Source: an uncultured Paraprevotella sp. (GTDB taxonomy: Bacteria; Bacteroidota; Bacteroidia; Bacteroidales; Bacteroidaceae). From it: a DNA stretch of 8,723 nt. A program made the position numbers and the translations under genes. The notes beneath the pieces were generated by a model. It was not told the DNA's origin. It did not search any database and saw only the letters and a list, made by a program, of their open reading frames with translations. Of this stretch, positions 1 to 6,370 are shown piece by piece. The stretch lies in NCBI GenBank assembly GCA_900766785.1, contig CAAFWT010000102.1:1-8723 (forward strand), given 5' to 3'. Position 1 is the stretch's first letter; each line of letters opens with the position of its first letter.

Positions 1-136
1 GTCAGGTGGATCATCATGAGGCTCATGACAGAGGGGATACGGCCTGTTGTCACATGTAATGCGGGTACATGCGCGCATAAGCGAAGTTTTTAAGGCTCGA
101 CTATATAGGGTTGCCTGTCGATGGGGCAGGGGAGTA
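1..136. other. Left flank downstream of the OmpA-family gene
   Basis: No gene can be assigned in this short stretch. On the minus strand a frame opens at ATG 26 (MSLMMIHL) and runs off the left edge; it could be the start of the next gene. On the plus strand a frame entering from the left edge ends at TAA 91-93. Neither has a recognisable motif. I see no strong terminator after the OmpA-family stop. Confidence 0.4.
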
Positions 137-988
137 TCAGTTGGCCTGCAAGAGCTGGAGCAGCTTGTCCAAACGTGGTGCCATGATGATTTCCGTGCGG
201 CGGTTGTGTGCACGTCCCTCGGCAGACTCGTTGGTATCCACAGGTTTGAACTCTCCGCGTCCGCAGGGCTGTATCTGCAGGGGATTGACAGAATAGGTCT
301 CCGTGAGGATGCGTACTACGCTGGTGGCACGAATGACACTCAGGTCCCAGTTGTCCTGGAAGACGGCGGTGTGGATGGGCACATTGTCGGTGTGTCCCTC
401 TATGTATACGTCTATCTCAGTCTGCTTGTTGAGCACCTCGGCCAATTTCCCCAGAGCCACCTTACCCTGCTGGTTTACAATGGCTTTTCCTGATTCGAAG
501 AGCAACTTATCGCTCAGCGAAACGTACACCTTGCCATCCTTCTCTGTCACGGTAAGGTCCTCGCTGCTGAAGCCCAGCAGAGCATCCTTCACGCTGGCCA
601 GCAGGTCCTTCACCTTCTGCTGTTGTGCCTCTATCATACCCTGCAGTTGTGCTATGGTCTGCTCTCTCTCCTGCAGTTCCTTGATCTTCTCTGCCAGGGA
701 TGAGTTGAGTTTTTTGTTCTCTGTCTGGTTGTTGGTCAGCATCGTCTGATAGTTGCGTATACTCTTCTTGAGCAGAGCCGTGTCATTCATCAGCATGCCG
801 CATCTCTGGTCGAGTGCTGCATACTTTGCCCGGCTGTCGTCGAGCAGGGCTGCCAGACTGTCCCGAGAATAGTAGGCACGCCAACGTGCATTCTCTGATT
901 GCTCAAATTTCTTTCTTCCCACCACGCAACTCGATAGGAGTGTCGTGGCCAAGGCTAATGCCACAAATGTCAGTTTCTTCATAGTCAT
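137..988 (-). CDS. OmpA-family peptidoglycan-binding lipoprotein
   Basis: This is an envelope protein of 283 residues. It has a lipoprotein signal peptide (KKLTFVALALATTLLSSC, acylated Cys21), then a long heptad-like coiled coil (about 45-135, rich in Leu, Lys, Gln and Glu), then a C-terminal OmpA/MotB domain (about 150-270). The peptidoglycan-contact motifs are present: GHTDNVP (198-204, Asp201), NWDLSVIRATSV (213-224, Arg220) and AHNRRTEI (260-267). The likely role is a periplasmic tether between an outer or inner membrane lipid anchor and the cell wall. No beta-barrel is present, so it is not a porin. The start may be 988 or the ATG at 982 (MKKLTF), which gives the more typical signal peptide. 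It follows the GH99-like gene by 27 nt with no terminator between. The specific function and partner are unknown. Confidence 0.93.
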   Translation of the reverse strand: MTMKKLTFVALALATTLLSSCVVGRKKFEQSENARWRAYYSRDSLAALLDDSRAKYAALDQRCGMLMNDTALLKKSIRNYQTMLTNNQTENKKLNSSLAEKIKELQEREQTIAQLQGMIEAQQQKVKDLLASVKDALLGFSSEDLTVTEKDGKVYVSLSDKLLFESGKAIVNQQGKVALGKLAEVLNKQTEIDVYIEGHTDNVPIHTAVFQDNWDLSVIRATSVVRILTETYSVNPLQIQPCGRGEFKPVDTNESAEGRAHNRRTEIIMAPRLDKLLQLLQAN

Positions 989-1015
989 CTCTTTATGAGT
1001 AACATATTGCTTGTT

Positions 1016-2305
1016 TTACTTTCTCTTCTTTCTCTCCTTCTCTCTCCCTTTCCCAGCTTGGTTCATGACCTTTTCTCCTGCTCCGCTACAGGTCTGCAGG
1101 GAGTCCACGAACACGCTCTTTACAGCCTCCAGGTATCCATAGCCGTACACATTGTCGGGCTGCAGGTAACTGGTTTCTGTCCACTCGTTCCAGCTGTTGA
1201 TGGTGATGAGCGGTACTTGACGGGGATGCTGGTCGGCATAGTTGCGGGCATGGATGAGGGCCTTCCGGAAGTTCTCAGGCGTATTGTTGCGTGTCACGGC
1301 ACTCTTGTTGGTGCGTGGACTGTTGTCCCATCCGATGCTCACATGTGGGTAATATGGTATGGTGAAGGCTGTGTCCAGTCGAGCCCATTCCTGCACGGCC
1401 CTTTCGGTTATCTTCTCGTAGTCCTCGTCCATCCACAGATAGTGTGCAAACTGGTAATGTGTGCTGCTGTTGAATCCCAGCTCAGTAACGAATTCGTTGG
1501 CAGGAACCTCTGTCTTGTTGCCGTCTAACCCGCTGTAATTCAGGTTGGGAGCCCACATGGTGAGCATCAGTTCCAGGTCGGGGAATCCTGCTTTCTTTAC
1601 TTCCTGACGAAACCATCGGAGTGCCTCCTGAGTCTTCTTCACGCCTCCCAGACCCTCTATGAGATTATGCACATCATAGATCATAAACACAGGTTTGCCC
1701 TCTATCTTATAGTATTCGGGCAGATGGAAGTACATGTTGATATTGCGCAGGCATATACGTTCAAACTCCTCGCGGTCCACCTTCCCCTGCCAGATGACGT
1801 TGTCCTCCTGGAATCTGGCCAGACGCGTATCCCACAGGTTGAGCACGTCGTGGTTTGCCCACATGAGGAAGAATTTCATGCGGTCTCTGTTCCTGGCTTT
1901 CAGGAATCCGTTGCGCAGGGTAGTCTCCATGAAGGGTCGGCCGTCATACCAGTACCAGTCAAAGATGAATACGTTGATGCCATGGTTCACAGCCTGGCTG
2001 ATTTCCATCTCCATCACAGCAGGGTCGGCCTCGTTGATATATCCCCATAGGGGAGTCCTGTTCCAGGGGTGACCTGGATGGCGCTGTTGCATCGTCATCA
2101 CCGTTTCCCACTCTCCCATGCCCATGGGCCAGAAGGGTCGCAGCCGTGGGTCGTCGGCGCAGTAAGCAGGATAGAGGAATGCTGCCACGTCATACCGTGC
2201 CGCTCTCGACACTTGAACGCACGCAAGGAGCAGAATGGCAAGCATCAGGGATCTGCTGAGACCTTTCTTCATGTGATTTGCTGTGAAAGAGACCTTTTTC
2301 ATCAT
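1016..2305 (-). CDS. Secreted GH99-like / WbsX-family protein
   Basis: This protein belongs to the WbsX-type family, annotated as GH99-like and related to endo-acting alpha-mannosidases. Its substrate is unknown, and most members are uncharacterised. Visible family features are LYPAY (44-48), LWGYINEADP (86-95), FIFDWYWYDG (113-122), MWANHD (148-153), GWDNSPRT (325-332) and the hallmark WNEWTETSYLQPD (372-384), all consistent with a TIM-barrel glycan enzyme. The N-terminus is a signal peptide: a basic KKGLSR, a hydrophobic stretch (19-30) and a likely cut after VSRA (about residue 35). A lipoprotein cut at LLAC is less likely. Candidate starts are residues 1, 2 and 12; residue 12 (ATG at 2272) gives the most ordinary signal peptide. 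The C-terminus is odd: the last 12 residues, GKGREKERKKRK, are all charged or Gly and come from a pure-purine tract. An OmpA lipoprotein gene follows after 27 nt, probably co-transcribed. Confidence 0.85.
   Translation of the reverse strand: MMKKVSFTANHMKKGLSRSLMLAILLLACVQVSRAARYDVAAFLYPAYCADDPRLRPFWPMGMGEWETVMTMQQRHPGHPWNRTPLWGYINEADPAVMEMEISQAVNHGINVFIFDWYWYDGRPFMETTLRNGFLKARNRDRMKFFLMWANHDVLNLWDTRLARFQEDNVIWQGKVDREEFERICLRNINMYFHLPEYYKIEGKPVFMIYDVHNLIEGLGGVKKTQEALRWFRQEVKKAGFPDLELMLTMWAPNLNYSGLDGNKTEVPANEFVTELGFNSSTHYQFAHYLWMDEDYEKITERAVQEWARLDTAFTIPYYPHVSIGWDNSPRTNKSAVTRNNTPENFRKALIHARNYADQHPRQVPLITINSWNEWTETSYLQPDNVYGYGYLEAVKSVFVDSLQTCSGAGEKVMNQAGKGREKERKKRK
1019..1054 (-). repeat. 36-nt uninterrupted homopurine tract at the end of the GH99-like gene
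   Basis: Every base from 1019 to 1054 is a pyrimidine on the plus strand and a purine on the minus strand. The tract is exactly the last 12 sense codons (AAA/AAG, GAG, AGA, GGG) before the TAA at 1016-1018. It encodes a Lys/Arg/Glu/Gly tail unlike the rest of the protein. Such low-complexity runs are prone to slippage. Confidence 0.85.
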
Positions 2306-2377
2306 GCTTTCTCTAGATTGCCTGGGGAATATTTTACATCTTATATACCATAAAGCTCAGATAGCCATTGGTTTAAC

Positions 2378-2408
2378 TAAAATTACGGCTCTCCTAGCGT
2401 CGCTCAAA
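2378..2408 (-). promoter_or_regulatory. Putative promoter of the GH99-like/OmpA unit
   Basis: On the minus strand TTTG (2408-2405) is followed after 19 nt by TAATTTTA (2385-2378). The Bacteroidota consensus is TTTG, 19-21 nt, TAnnTTTG, so the -33 box is exact and the -7 box has one mismatch. Transcription would start roughly 65 nt before the first ATG at 2305. Confidence 0.55.
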
Positions 2409-2448
2409 ATCCATCGCCCCGCCATTTGGTCAGATTTGACGGATTCTG
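2405..2448 (-). terminator. Inverted repeat after deoC, possible weak terminator
   Basis: On the minus strand CAGAATCCGTC (2448-2438) pairs with GATGGATTTTG (2415-2405) as an 11-bp stem including two G-U pairs, with a 22-nt loop. It begins 13 nt after the deoC TAA. No real U-tract follows, so termination is uncertain. Its 3' arm contains the TTTG proposed as the -33 box of the next gene, so the structure and promoter overlap. Confidence 0.3.
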
Positions 2449-2461
2449 TGAACCTCTATTT

Positions 2462-3352
2462 TTAGTAATATTTAACGTTTTCTCCAGTCACTTCACTCAG
2501 CAGGAGGTTGGCCAGTCGGCTTGTGCCCAGACGGAACCATTGATTGGTGAGCCATCGTTCTCCCAGCACTTCCTTCACGATGGTGTAATAGATGAGTGCG
2601 TCATGAACTGTGTTGAGTCCGCCTGCAGGTTTGAAACCTATCTGTATGCCCGTCTTCTCATAATACTCCTTGATGGCCTGGCACATCACATAAGCAGCCT
2701 CGGGCGTGGCAGCAGGCTTCTCCTTGCCGGTACTGGTCTTGATGTAGTCGGCTCCTGCATACATGGCCAGGAGGCTGGCTTTCTTGATGGCCGATGCAGA
2801 GGGCAGGAGTCCCGTCTCCAGTATGACCTTCAGTTTGCGTTCGCCACATACCGCCTTCAGTTCGTTTATCTCATCGCATACGGTCTCATAGTCTTCGCTG
2901 AGGAATGCACCCACGCTCATCACCATGTCTATTTCGGTGGCTCCGTCCTTGAGTGCCAGAGCCGTCTCGGCCACCTTTACTTCTATGAGAGCTTGCGAAC
3001 TGGGGAAGGAACCGCTTACGCAGGCCACTTCCACGCCTTCTACCTGAAGGGTCTCGCTCACTACCGATGCAAAGCGAGGGTAGACACAGATGGTGGCCAC
3101 ATGGGGCAGGGCAGGGTAGTCGTTGTCAAAGTCGTTGACCCTCTCGGTGAATCGCATCACGCTCTCCTCGCTGTCTGTTGTCTTCAGGGTGGTAAGTTCG
3201 ATGCTGCCCATGAGGAATTTCTTTACCTCAGGAGTGTCGTTCTCTGCCACTTTCTCCTCGATGAGTTGGGTCACTTGAGCCGCTATCTTAGCATCGTCCA
3301 ACTGAGTGTTGTACTGAGAAAGTGCCTGTTCGTACTTGCTTGTTTCGCTCAT
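2462..3352 (-). CDS. deoC: Deoxyribose-phosphate aldolase
   Basis: DeoC is a class I aldolase that cleaves 2-deoxy-D-ribose 5-phosphate to glyceraldehyde 3-phosphate and acetaldehyde, the last step of deoxynucleoside catabolism in the cytoplasm. The Schiff-base lysine is in YIKTSTGK (Lys205), the second catalytic lysine in GFKPAGG (Lys241) and the essential Asp in EIDMVMSVGAF (Asp142). Their spacing resembles the E. coli enzyme (Lys167, Lys201, Asp102). At 296 residues it is about 35 longer than E. coli DeoC, mainly through an N-terminal extension (about 1-40). The ATG at 3352 overlaps the mazG TGA by 4 nt. It is the last gene of the dtd unit; an inverted repeat lies shortly after its TAA. 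Confidence 0.97.
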   Translation of the reverse strand: MSETSKYEQALSQYNTQLDDAKIAAQVTQLIEEKVAENDTPEVKKFLMGSIELTTLKTTDSEESVMRFTERVNDFDNDYPALPHVATICVYPRFASVVSETLQVEGVEVACVSGSFPSSQALIEVKVAETALALKDGATEIDMVMSVGAFLSEDYETVCDEINELKAVCGERKLKVILETGLLPSASAIKKASLLAMYAGADYIKTSTGKEKPAATPEAAYVMCQAIKEYYEKTGIQIGFKPAGGLNTVHDALIYYTIVKEVLGERWLTNQWFRLGTSRLANLLLSEVTGENVKYY

Positions 3353-3681
3353 ATATTCTCTGTTAGTTTGATGTTATTCTTATGTCGGTCCTTGTCTCTT
3401 GCAGTCTTCTTCGCGAAGCTTTGCTCCAGGGCCTGGGTGAGATCCACTCCCGTCTGGTTGGCCAGGCAGATGAGTACCCACAGTATGTCCGCCATCTCCT
3501 CGGCAGGGTCCTGGTTCTCGCCTTCCTTGAAGGACTGCTCTCCATACTTGCGAGCCATGATGCGTGCCAGCTCGCCCACTTCTTCGGTCAGGACGGCCAT
3601 GTTGGTGAGCTCATTGAAGTACCTCACTCCATAGCTCTTTATCCACATGTCCACTCTTCTCTGTGCTTCTGCGATGGTCAT
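3349..3681 (-). CDS. MazG-like nucleotide pyrophosphohydrolase
   Basis: This is a small all-alpha NTP pyrophosphatase of the MazG superfamily, which hydrolyses (d)NTPs, often aberrant ones, to the monophosphate and pyrophosphate using Mg2+. The metal-binding pattern is visible: ExxE in LTEEVGELAR (Glu34, Glu37) and ExxD in AEEMADILWVLICLA (Glu62, Asp65). At 110 residues it is a single-domain form, about half the two-domain E. coli MazG. The C-terminal 20 residues are very basic and probably flexible. The start at 3681 is set by the AAGGAG site upstream. The final TGA overlaps the deoC ATG (ATGA), suggesting translational coupling. The exact substrate cannot be read from sequence; house-cleaning of nucleotides is inferred from the family. 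Confidence 0.92.
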   Translation of the reverse strand: MTIAEAQRRVDMWIKSYGVRYFNELTNMAVLTEEVGELARIMARKYGEQSFKEGENQDPAEEMADILWVLICLANQTGVDLTQALEQSFAKKTARDKDRHKNNIKLTENI

Positions 3682-3690
3682 GTTTGTGCT

Positions 3691-3696
3691 CTCCTT
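3691..3696 (-). promoter_or_regulatory. Strong Shine-Dalgarno sequence of mazG
   Basis: AAGGAG on the minus strand ends 9 nt before the mazG ATG at 3681 and immediately follows the dtd stop codon. It stands out because the other starts in this window lack such a clear site, and it fixes the mazG start. Confidence 0.6.
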
Positions 3697-4149
3697 TTAT
3701 TCCTTATTCTTGGTGTCCATGCATATGGTCACAGGGCCGTCGTTGAGCAATTCCACCTGCATGTCTGCTCCGAATTCGCCAGTCAGTACGCGCCCTGGCA
3801 GGTCCTGGGAAAGGCGCTCGGTAAAGGCTTCGTAGAGGGGAATGGCGTGCTCGTGTCTGGCTGCCCGTATCCAGCTGGGGCGGTTGCCTTTCTTGTAACT
3901 GGCCATCAAGGTGAACTGGCTCACTACCAGTATCTCTCCCCCTGCGTCCTGAATGTTTCTGTTCATCACACCTTGCTCGTCGTCGAACACCCTTAGGGAG
4001 ATAATCTTTCTGGCCAGCCATTCCTTGTCTTCCTCGGTATCGGCATCCTCGATGCCCAATAGCACCAGAAATCCCTTCTGTATTTGGCTTTTCAGCTTAC
4101 CGTCAATGGTTACGCTTGCGTGCTGAACTCTCTGTATTACGGCTCTCAT
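3697..4149 (-). CDS. dtd: D-aminoacyl-tRNA deacylase (D-tyrosyl-tRNA deacylase)
   Basis: Dtd is a cytoplasmic proofreading enzyme that hydrolyses D-amino acids (and mischarged glycine) from tRNAs, recycling the tRNA and preventing D-residues in protein. The 150-residue length is typical. Both family motifs are intact: SQFTL (77-81) with the key Thr80, and the cross-subunit NDGPVT (136-141) whose Gly-cis-Pro turn rejects L-aminoacyl groups. The N-terminus MRAVIQRVQHASVTIDG fits the family exactly, supporting the ATG at 4149, which directly follows an AAAGGG stretch. It appears to be the first gene of a three-gene unit: a -7 box lies just upstream, and mazG starts 15 nt after its TAA. Confidence 0.97.
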   Translation of the reverse strand: MRAVIQRVQHASVTIDGKLKSQIQKGFLVLLGIEDADTEEDKEWLARKIISLRVFDDEQGVMNRNIQDAGGEILVVSQFTLMASYKKGNRPSWIRAARHEHAIPLYEAFTERLSQDLPGRVLTGEFGADMQVELLNDGPVTICMDTKNKE

Positions 4150-4433
4150 CCCTTTATCTTTTCTTTACCACAAAGTTACGTTATTTATCCTTAATCCCAC
4201 TCCTTGGGAAAAATCTTTTAACACCTTTTCTTGTTTCTTTATAGAATCTCTCGTGGGGGCTCTTTCAGATGGTGCCATTCTGATGTGGTCTTCTTTGTGG
4301 CTTTATCGCCACGCTCGTATATGCTCTATTTTCCCCATTTTCGGCCCCCTAACGCCTTTGTGGGAGCATGGCCGTCCATCTGTAGGTAGACTCTGCGAAA
4401 GGCCTTAGAATGAAGGTTTTGCGTCTGTCTGGA
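4150..4433. other. 284-nt uvrC-dtd intergenic region without a gene
   Basis: No open frame of useful length exists on either strand. The longest ATG frame I noticed on the minus strand is 17 codons (4326-4379), with no coding character. A small perfect 5-bp stem GTGGC/GCCAC with a 6-nt loop lies at 4297-4312, with no U-tract after it on either strand. The dtd-proximal third is AT-rich and carries a Bacteroidota-type -7 box at 4171-4178. I see no known riboswitch, tRNA or intrinsic terminator here. The region probably holds the uvrC transcript end and the promoter of the next operon. Confidence 0.6.
4171..4178 (-). promoter_or_regulatory. Putative -7 box of the dtd-mazG-deoC promoter
   Basis: The minus strand reads TAACTTTG, an exact match to the Bacteroidota -7 consensus TAnnTTTG used by their primary sigma factor. 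It ends 21 nt before the dtd ATG, implying a short leader. The surroundings are AT-rich, but no TTTG is seen at the expected -33 distance (19-21 nt upstream), so the call rests on the -7 box and its position. Confidence 0.42.
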
Positions 4434-6266
4434 TTACTCCTTGTCAGAAGCAGAATGAAAGTATGCGTGAAGCAGATGAGCTTTCTGCTGTCCCACAACC
4501 TCTGTCAGCTCCTCCACAGATGCTTCCCTGATGCGCTTCACGCTATGGAATGTCCTCAGTAACAGCTGTTTGCTCTTGGGTCCGATACCTTTTATCTGGT
4601 CTATCTCGCTCGCCACTTGCCTTTTGCTTCTCTTGTCCCTGTGGAATGTGATGGCAAACCTATGTACCTCGTCCTGAATATGGGTGAGCAAGCGGAATAG
4701 GGGAGAGTCGGGCTTGCATCCTATGGTTCTGGGAGGGAATCCGAAGAGGAGTTCGTGTGTCCTGTGCTTGTCGTCCTTGGCCAGTCCGCCTATGGCTATC
4801 TGCAGATGTAGCTCGTCCTCCACCACCTGTCTCACTACCTCCATCTGCCCCTTTCCTCCGTCGGTAATTATCAGGTCTGGCAGGTCGGCCCCTTCTTCGG
4901 TCATCCTCAGGTATCGTCTGCGAACCACCTCCTGCATGCTTGCATAGTCGTCGGGGCCCGTGACGGTCTGTATATTGTATTTCCTGTATTCCTGTTTGCT
5001 TGGGCTTCCCATTCGGAATACCACGCAGGCCGCCACCGCGTCCTGTCCGCTTATGTTTGAGTTGTCGAAACACTCTATGTGCAAGGGCGGCCGCTCCATT
5101 CCCAAAAGGCCTTGCAGCTCTTTCATGAGGCGCATCTTCTTCTGTTCTGGGTTCAGCTTGTCGCTCTGCTTGAGTCGGTCGGCCTTGTATTGCAGGACAT
5201 TGAGTTTACTCAGTTCTATGAGCTTCTTCTTGTCTCCCTTCTGAGGTATGGTGACTGTGATGTTTTCCATCGGAAGTTCCACGGGGAACGGTAGTATAAT
5301 CTCCTTACTTTCACTACCATAACGCTGTCTCATCTCCACTATTCCTGCAACCAGCAGTTCCTCTTCTGTCTCGTCCAGCCTTTTGTTGTATTCGAAGGTG
5401 AATGCCTGGTTGATGCTCCCGTTAGTGACGTGCAGATAGTTGATATAGGCCACTCTTTCGTGGTTCTCTATATTGAATACGTCCACGTTGTGGATGGTTC
5501 TGCTCACCACCTCGCTCTTGCTTCGGTAGTTCTCCAGCAGCAGATACTTGCGTTTGATATTCTCGGCCTCTTCAAAGCGCATCTCTTCGGAGAGTTGCTG
5601 CATCTCCGCCATCAGTTTGCGCTCTATCTCTGCTGTGTTGCCCTTCAGTATCTCCTTGGCTTCGGCTATATCCCTTAGGTACTCTTCGTGCGACTGCATA
5701 CCAACGCAGGGTGCCTTGCAGTTCTTGATATGGTATTCCAGGCACGTCTTGTGCTTCTTTTTCTCTATGCTGTCGGCCGTGATATGCTCATGGCAGCGTC
5801 GGAGAGGGTACAGGTTACGTATCAGTTCCAGCAGGGCGTACATCGTGGGCACATGGCTGTATGGGCCGAAATAGGTGCCTGCCCGCGGGATTATCTTACG
5901 TGTCTGGAAGATTCTGGGGAGGTATTCGTTGGTGATGACGATGCTTGGGTAGGTCTTCCCATCCTTGAGCAGGATGTTGTATCGGGGATTCCATTGCTTG
6001 ATAAGGTTGTTTTCCAGCAGCAGGGCATCTTCCTCGGTGTTTACCACGATATATCGGATGTCGCGTATCTTGCTCACCAGGATGGCCGTCTTTCGGTTCT
6101 GATGGTCCTTAGAGAAATAGGAGTACACCCGTCTCTTCAGGTTTTTCGCCTTGCCCACATAGATGATAGTGCCCGTTTCATCCAGGTATTGGTAGCATCC
6201 GGGTTTCTCGGGCAGGTTGAGCACTATCCCTTTGAGATATTCCTCCAGTTCGTTCTTGTCCATCAT
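4434..6266 (-). CDS. uvrC: UvrABC excinuclease subunit C
   Basis: UvrC makes both incisions in nucleotide excision repair once UvrB is loaded on damaged DNA. At 610 residues it is full length. Domains in order: an N-terminal GIY-YIG nuclease for the 3' cut (GCYQYL at 23-28, IYVGKAKNLKRR at 35-46, putative catalytic Glu85 in LLLENNLIK); four cysteines at 158, 175, 183 and 187; a UvrB-contacting UVR helical hairpin (about 212-247); an RNase H-like nuclease for the 5' cut with the DDH set in FDNSNISG (Asp401), IITDGGKGQ (Asp469) and DEVHRFAITFHR (His535); and tandem helix-hairpin-helix motifs (about 555-603, IKGIGPKSK). The start is ATG ATG at 6266, either codon being usable, preceded by a purine-rich AGAGGAAAC stretch. 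The gene is separated from apt by 178 nt and from dtd by 284 nt, so it may have its own transcript ends. Confidence 0.98.
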   Translation of the reverse strand: MMDKNELEEYLKGIVLNLPEKPGCYQYLDETGTIIYVGKAKNLKRRVYSYFSKDHQNRKTAILVSKIRDIRYIVVNTEEDALLLENNLIKQWNPRYNILLKDGKTYPSIVITNEYLPRIFQTRKIIPRAGTYFGPYSHVPTMYALLELIRNLYPLRRCHEHITADSIEKKKHKTCLEYHIKNCKAPCVGMQSHEEYLRDIAEAKEILKGNTAEIERKLMAEMQQLSEEMRFEEAENIKRKYLLLENYRSKSEVVSRTIHNVDVFNIENHERVAYINYLHVTNGSINQAFTFEYNKRLDETEEELLVAGIVEMRQRYGSESKEIILPFPVELPMENITVTIPQKGDKKKLIELSKLNVLQYKADRLKQSDKLNPEQKKMRLMKELQGLLGMERPPLHIECFDNSNISGQDAVAACVVFRMGSPSKQEYRKYNIQTVTGPDDYASMQEVVRRRYLRMTEEGADLPDLIITDGGKGQMEVVRQVVEDELHLQIAIGGLAKDDKHRTHELLFGFPPRTIGCKPDSPLFRLLTHIQDEVHRFAITFHRDKRSKRQVASEIDQIKGIGPKSKQLLLRTFHSVKRIREASVEELTEVVGQQKAHLLHAYFHSASDKE

Positions 6267-6370
6267 CGTATGTGTTTCCTCTTTCCTTGTTTTCTCGTTC
6301 AGTTCGTCCCCTTTTGGTAGTTCGCCATCTTGTATGTGCGACAGGCTATGAATATGGCACCAGGATTCCT

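Noticed and set aside
1..26. Possible start of another minus-strand gene at ATG 26 (MSLMMIHL)
   Set aside because: Only eight codons are visible, with no promoter or ribosome site; too little to call.
51..73. A 7-bp stem (CGCATGT/ACATGTG) after the OmpA-family gene as a terminator
   Set aside because: It is short, contains a G-U pair and is not followed by a U-tract; it lies over 60 nt from the stop codon.
47..493. A 148-codon plus-strand frame covering the end of the OmpA-family gene
   Set aside because: The opposite strand encodes the conserved OmpA/MotB motifs here; the plus-strand product resembles nothing known.
2426..3634. A 402-codon open frame on the plus strand opposite deoC and mazG
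   Set aside because: It is antisense to two genes with intact catalytic motifs, has no recognisable domain, and is rich in Cys, His and Leu as expected from reading the complement of biased codons.
3382..3996. A 204-codon plus-strand frame opposite mazG and dtd
   Set aside because: It is a complement shadow of two well-supported genes and has no motif or plausible start signal.
4297..4312. A 5-bp hairpin GTGGC/GCCAC in the uvrC-dtd gap as a terminator
   Set aside because: The stem is short and no U-tract follows on either strand.
4326..4379. A 17-codon minus-strand frame between uvrC and dtd
   Set aside because: It is too short to distinguish from chance, with no ribosome site or recognisable composition.
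5275..5290. A second parS-like sequence, AGTTCCACGGGGAACG, inside uvrC
   Set aside because: The CACGTG core is broken (CACGGG) and both end bases mismatch; it encodes conserved UvrC residues (VELPME).
5688..6320. A 210-codon plus-strand frame opposite the start of uvrC
   Set aside because: It is a shadow of the highly conserved GIY-YIG region of uvrC.
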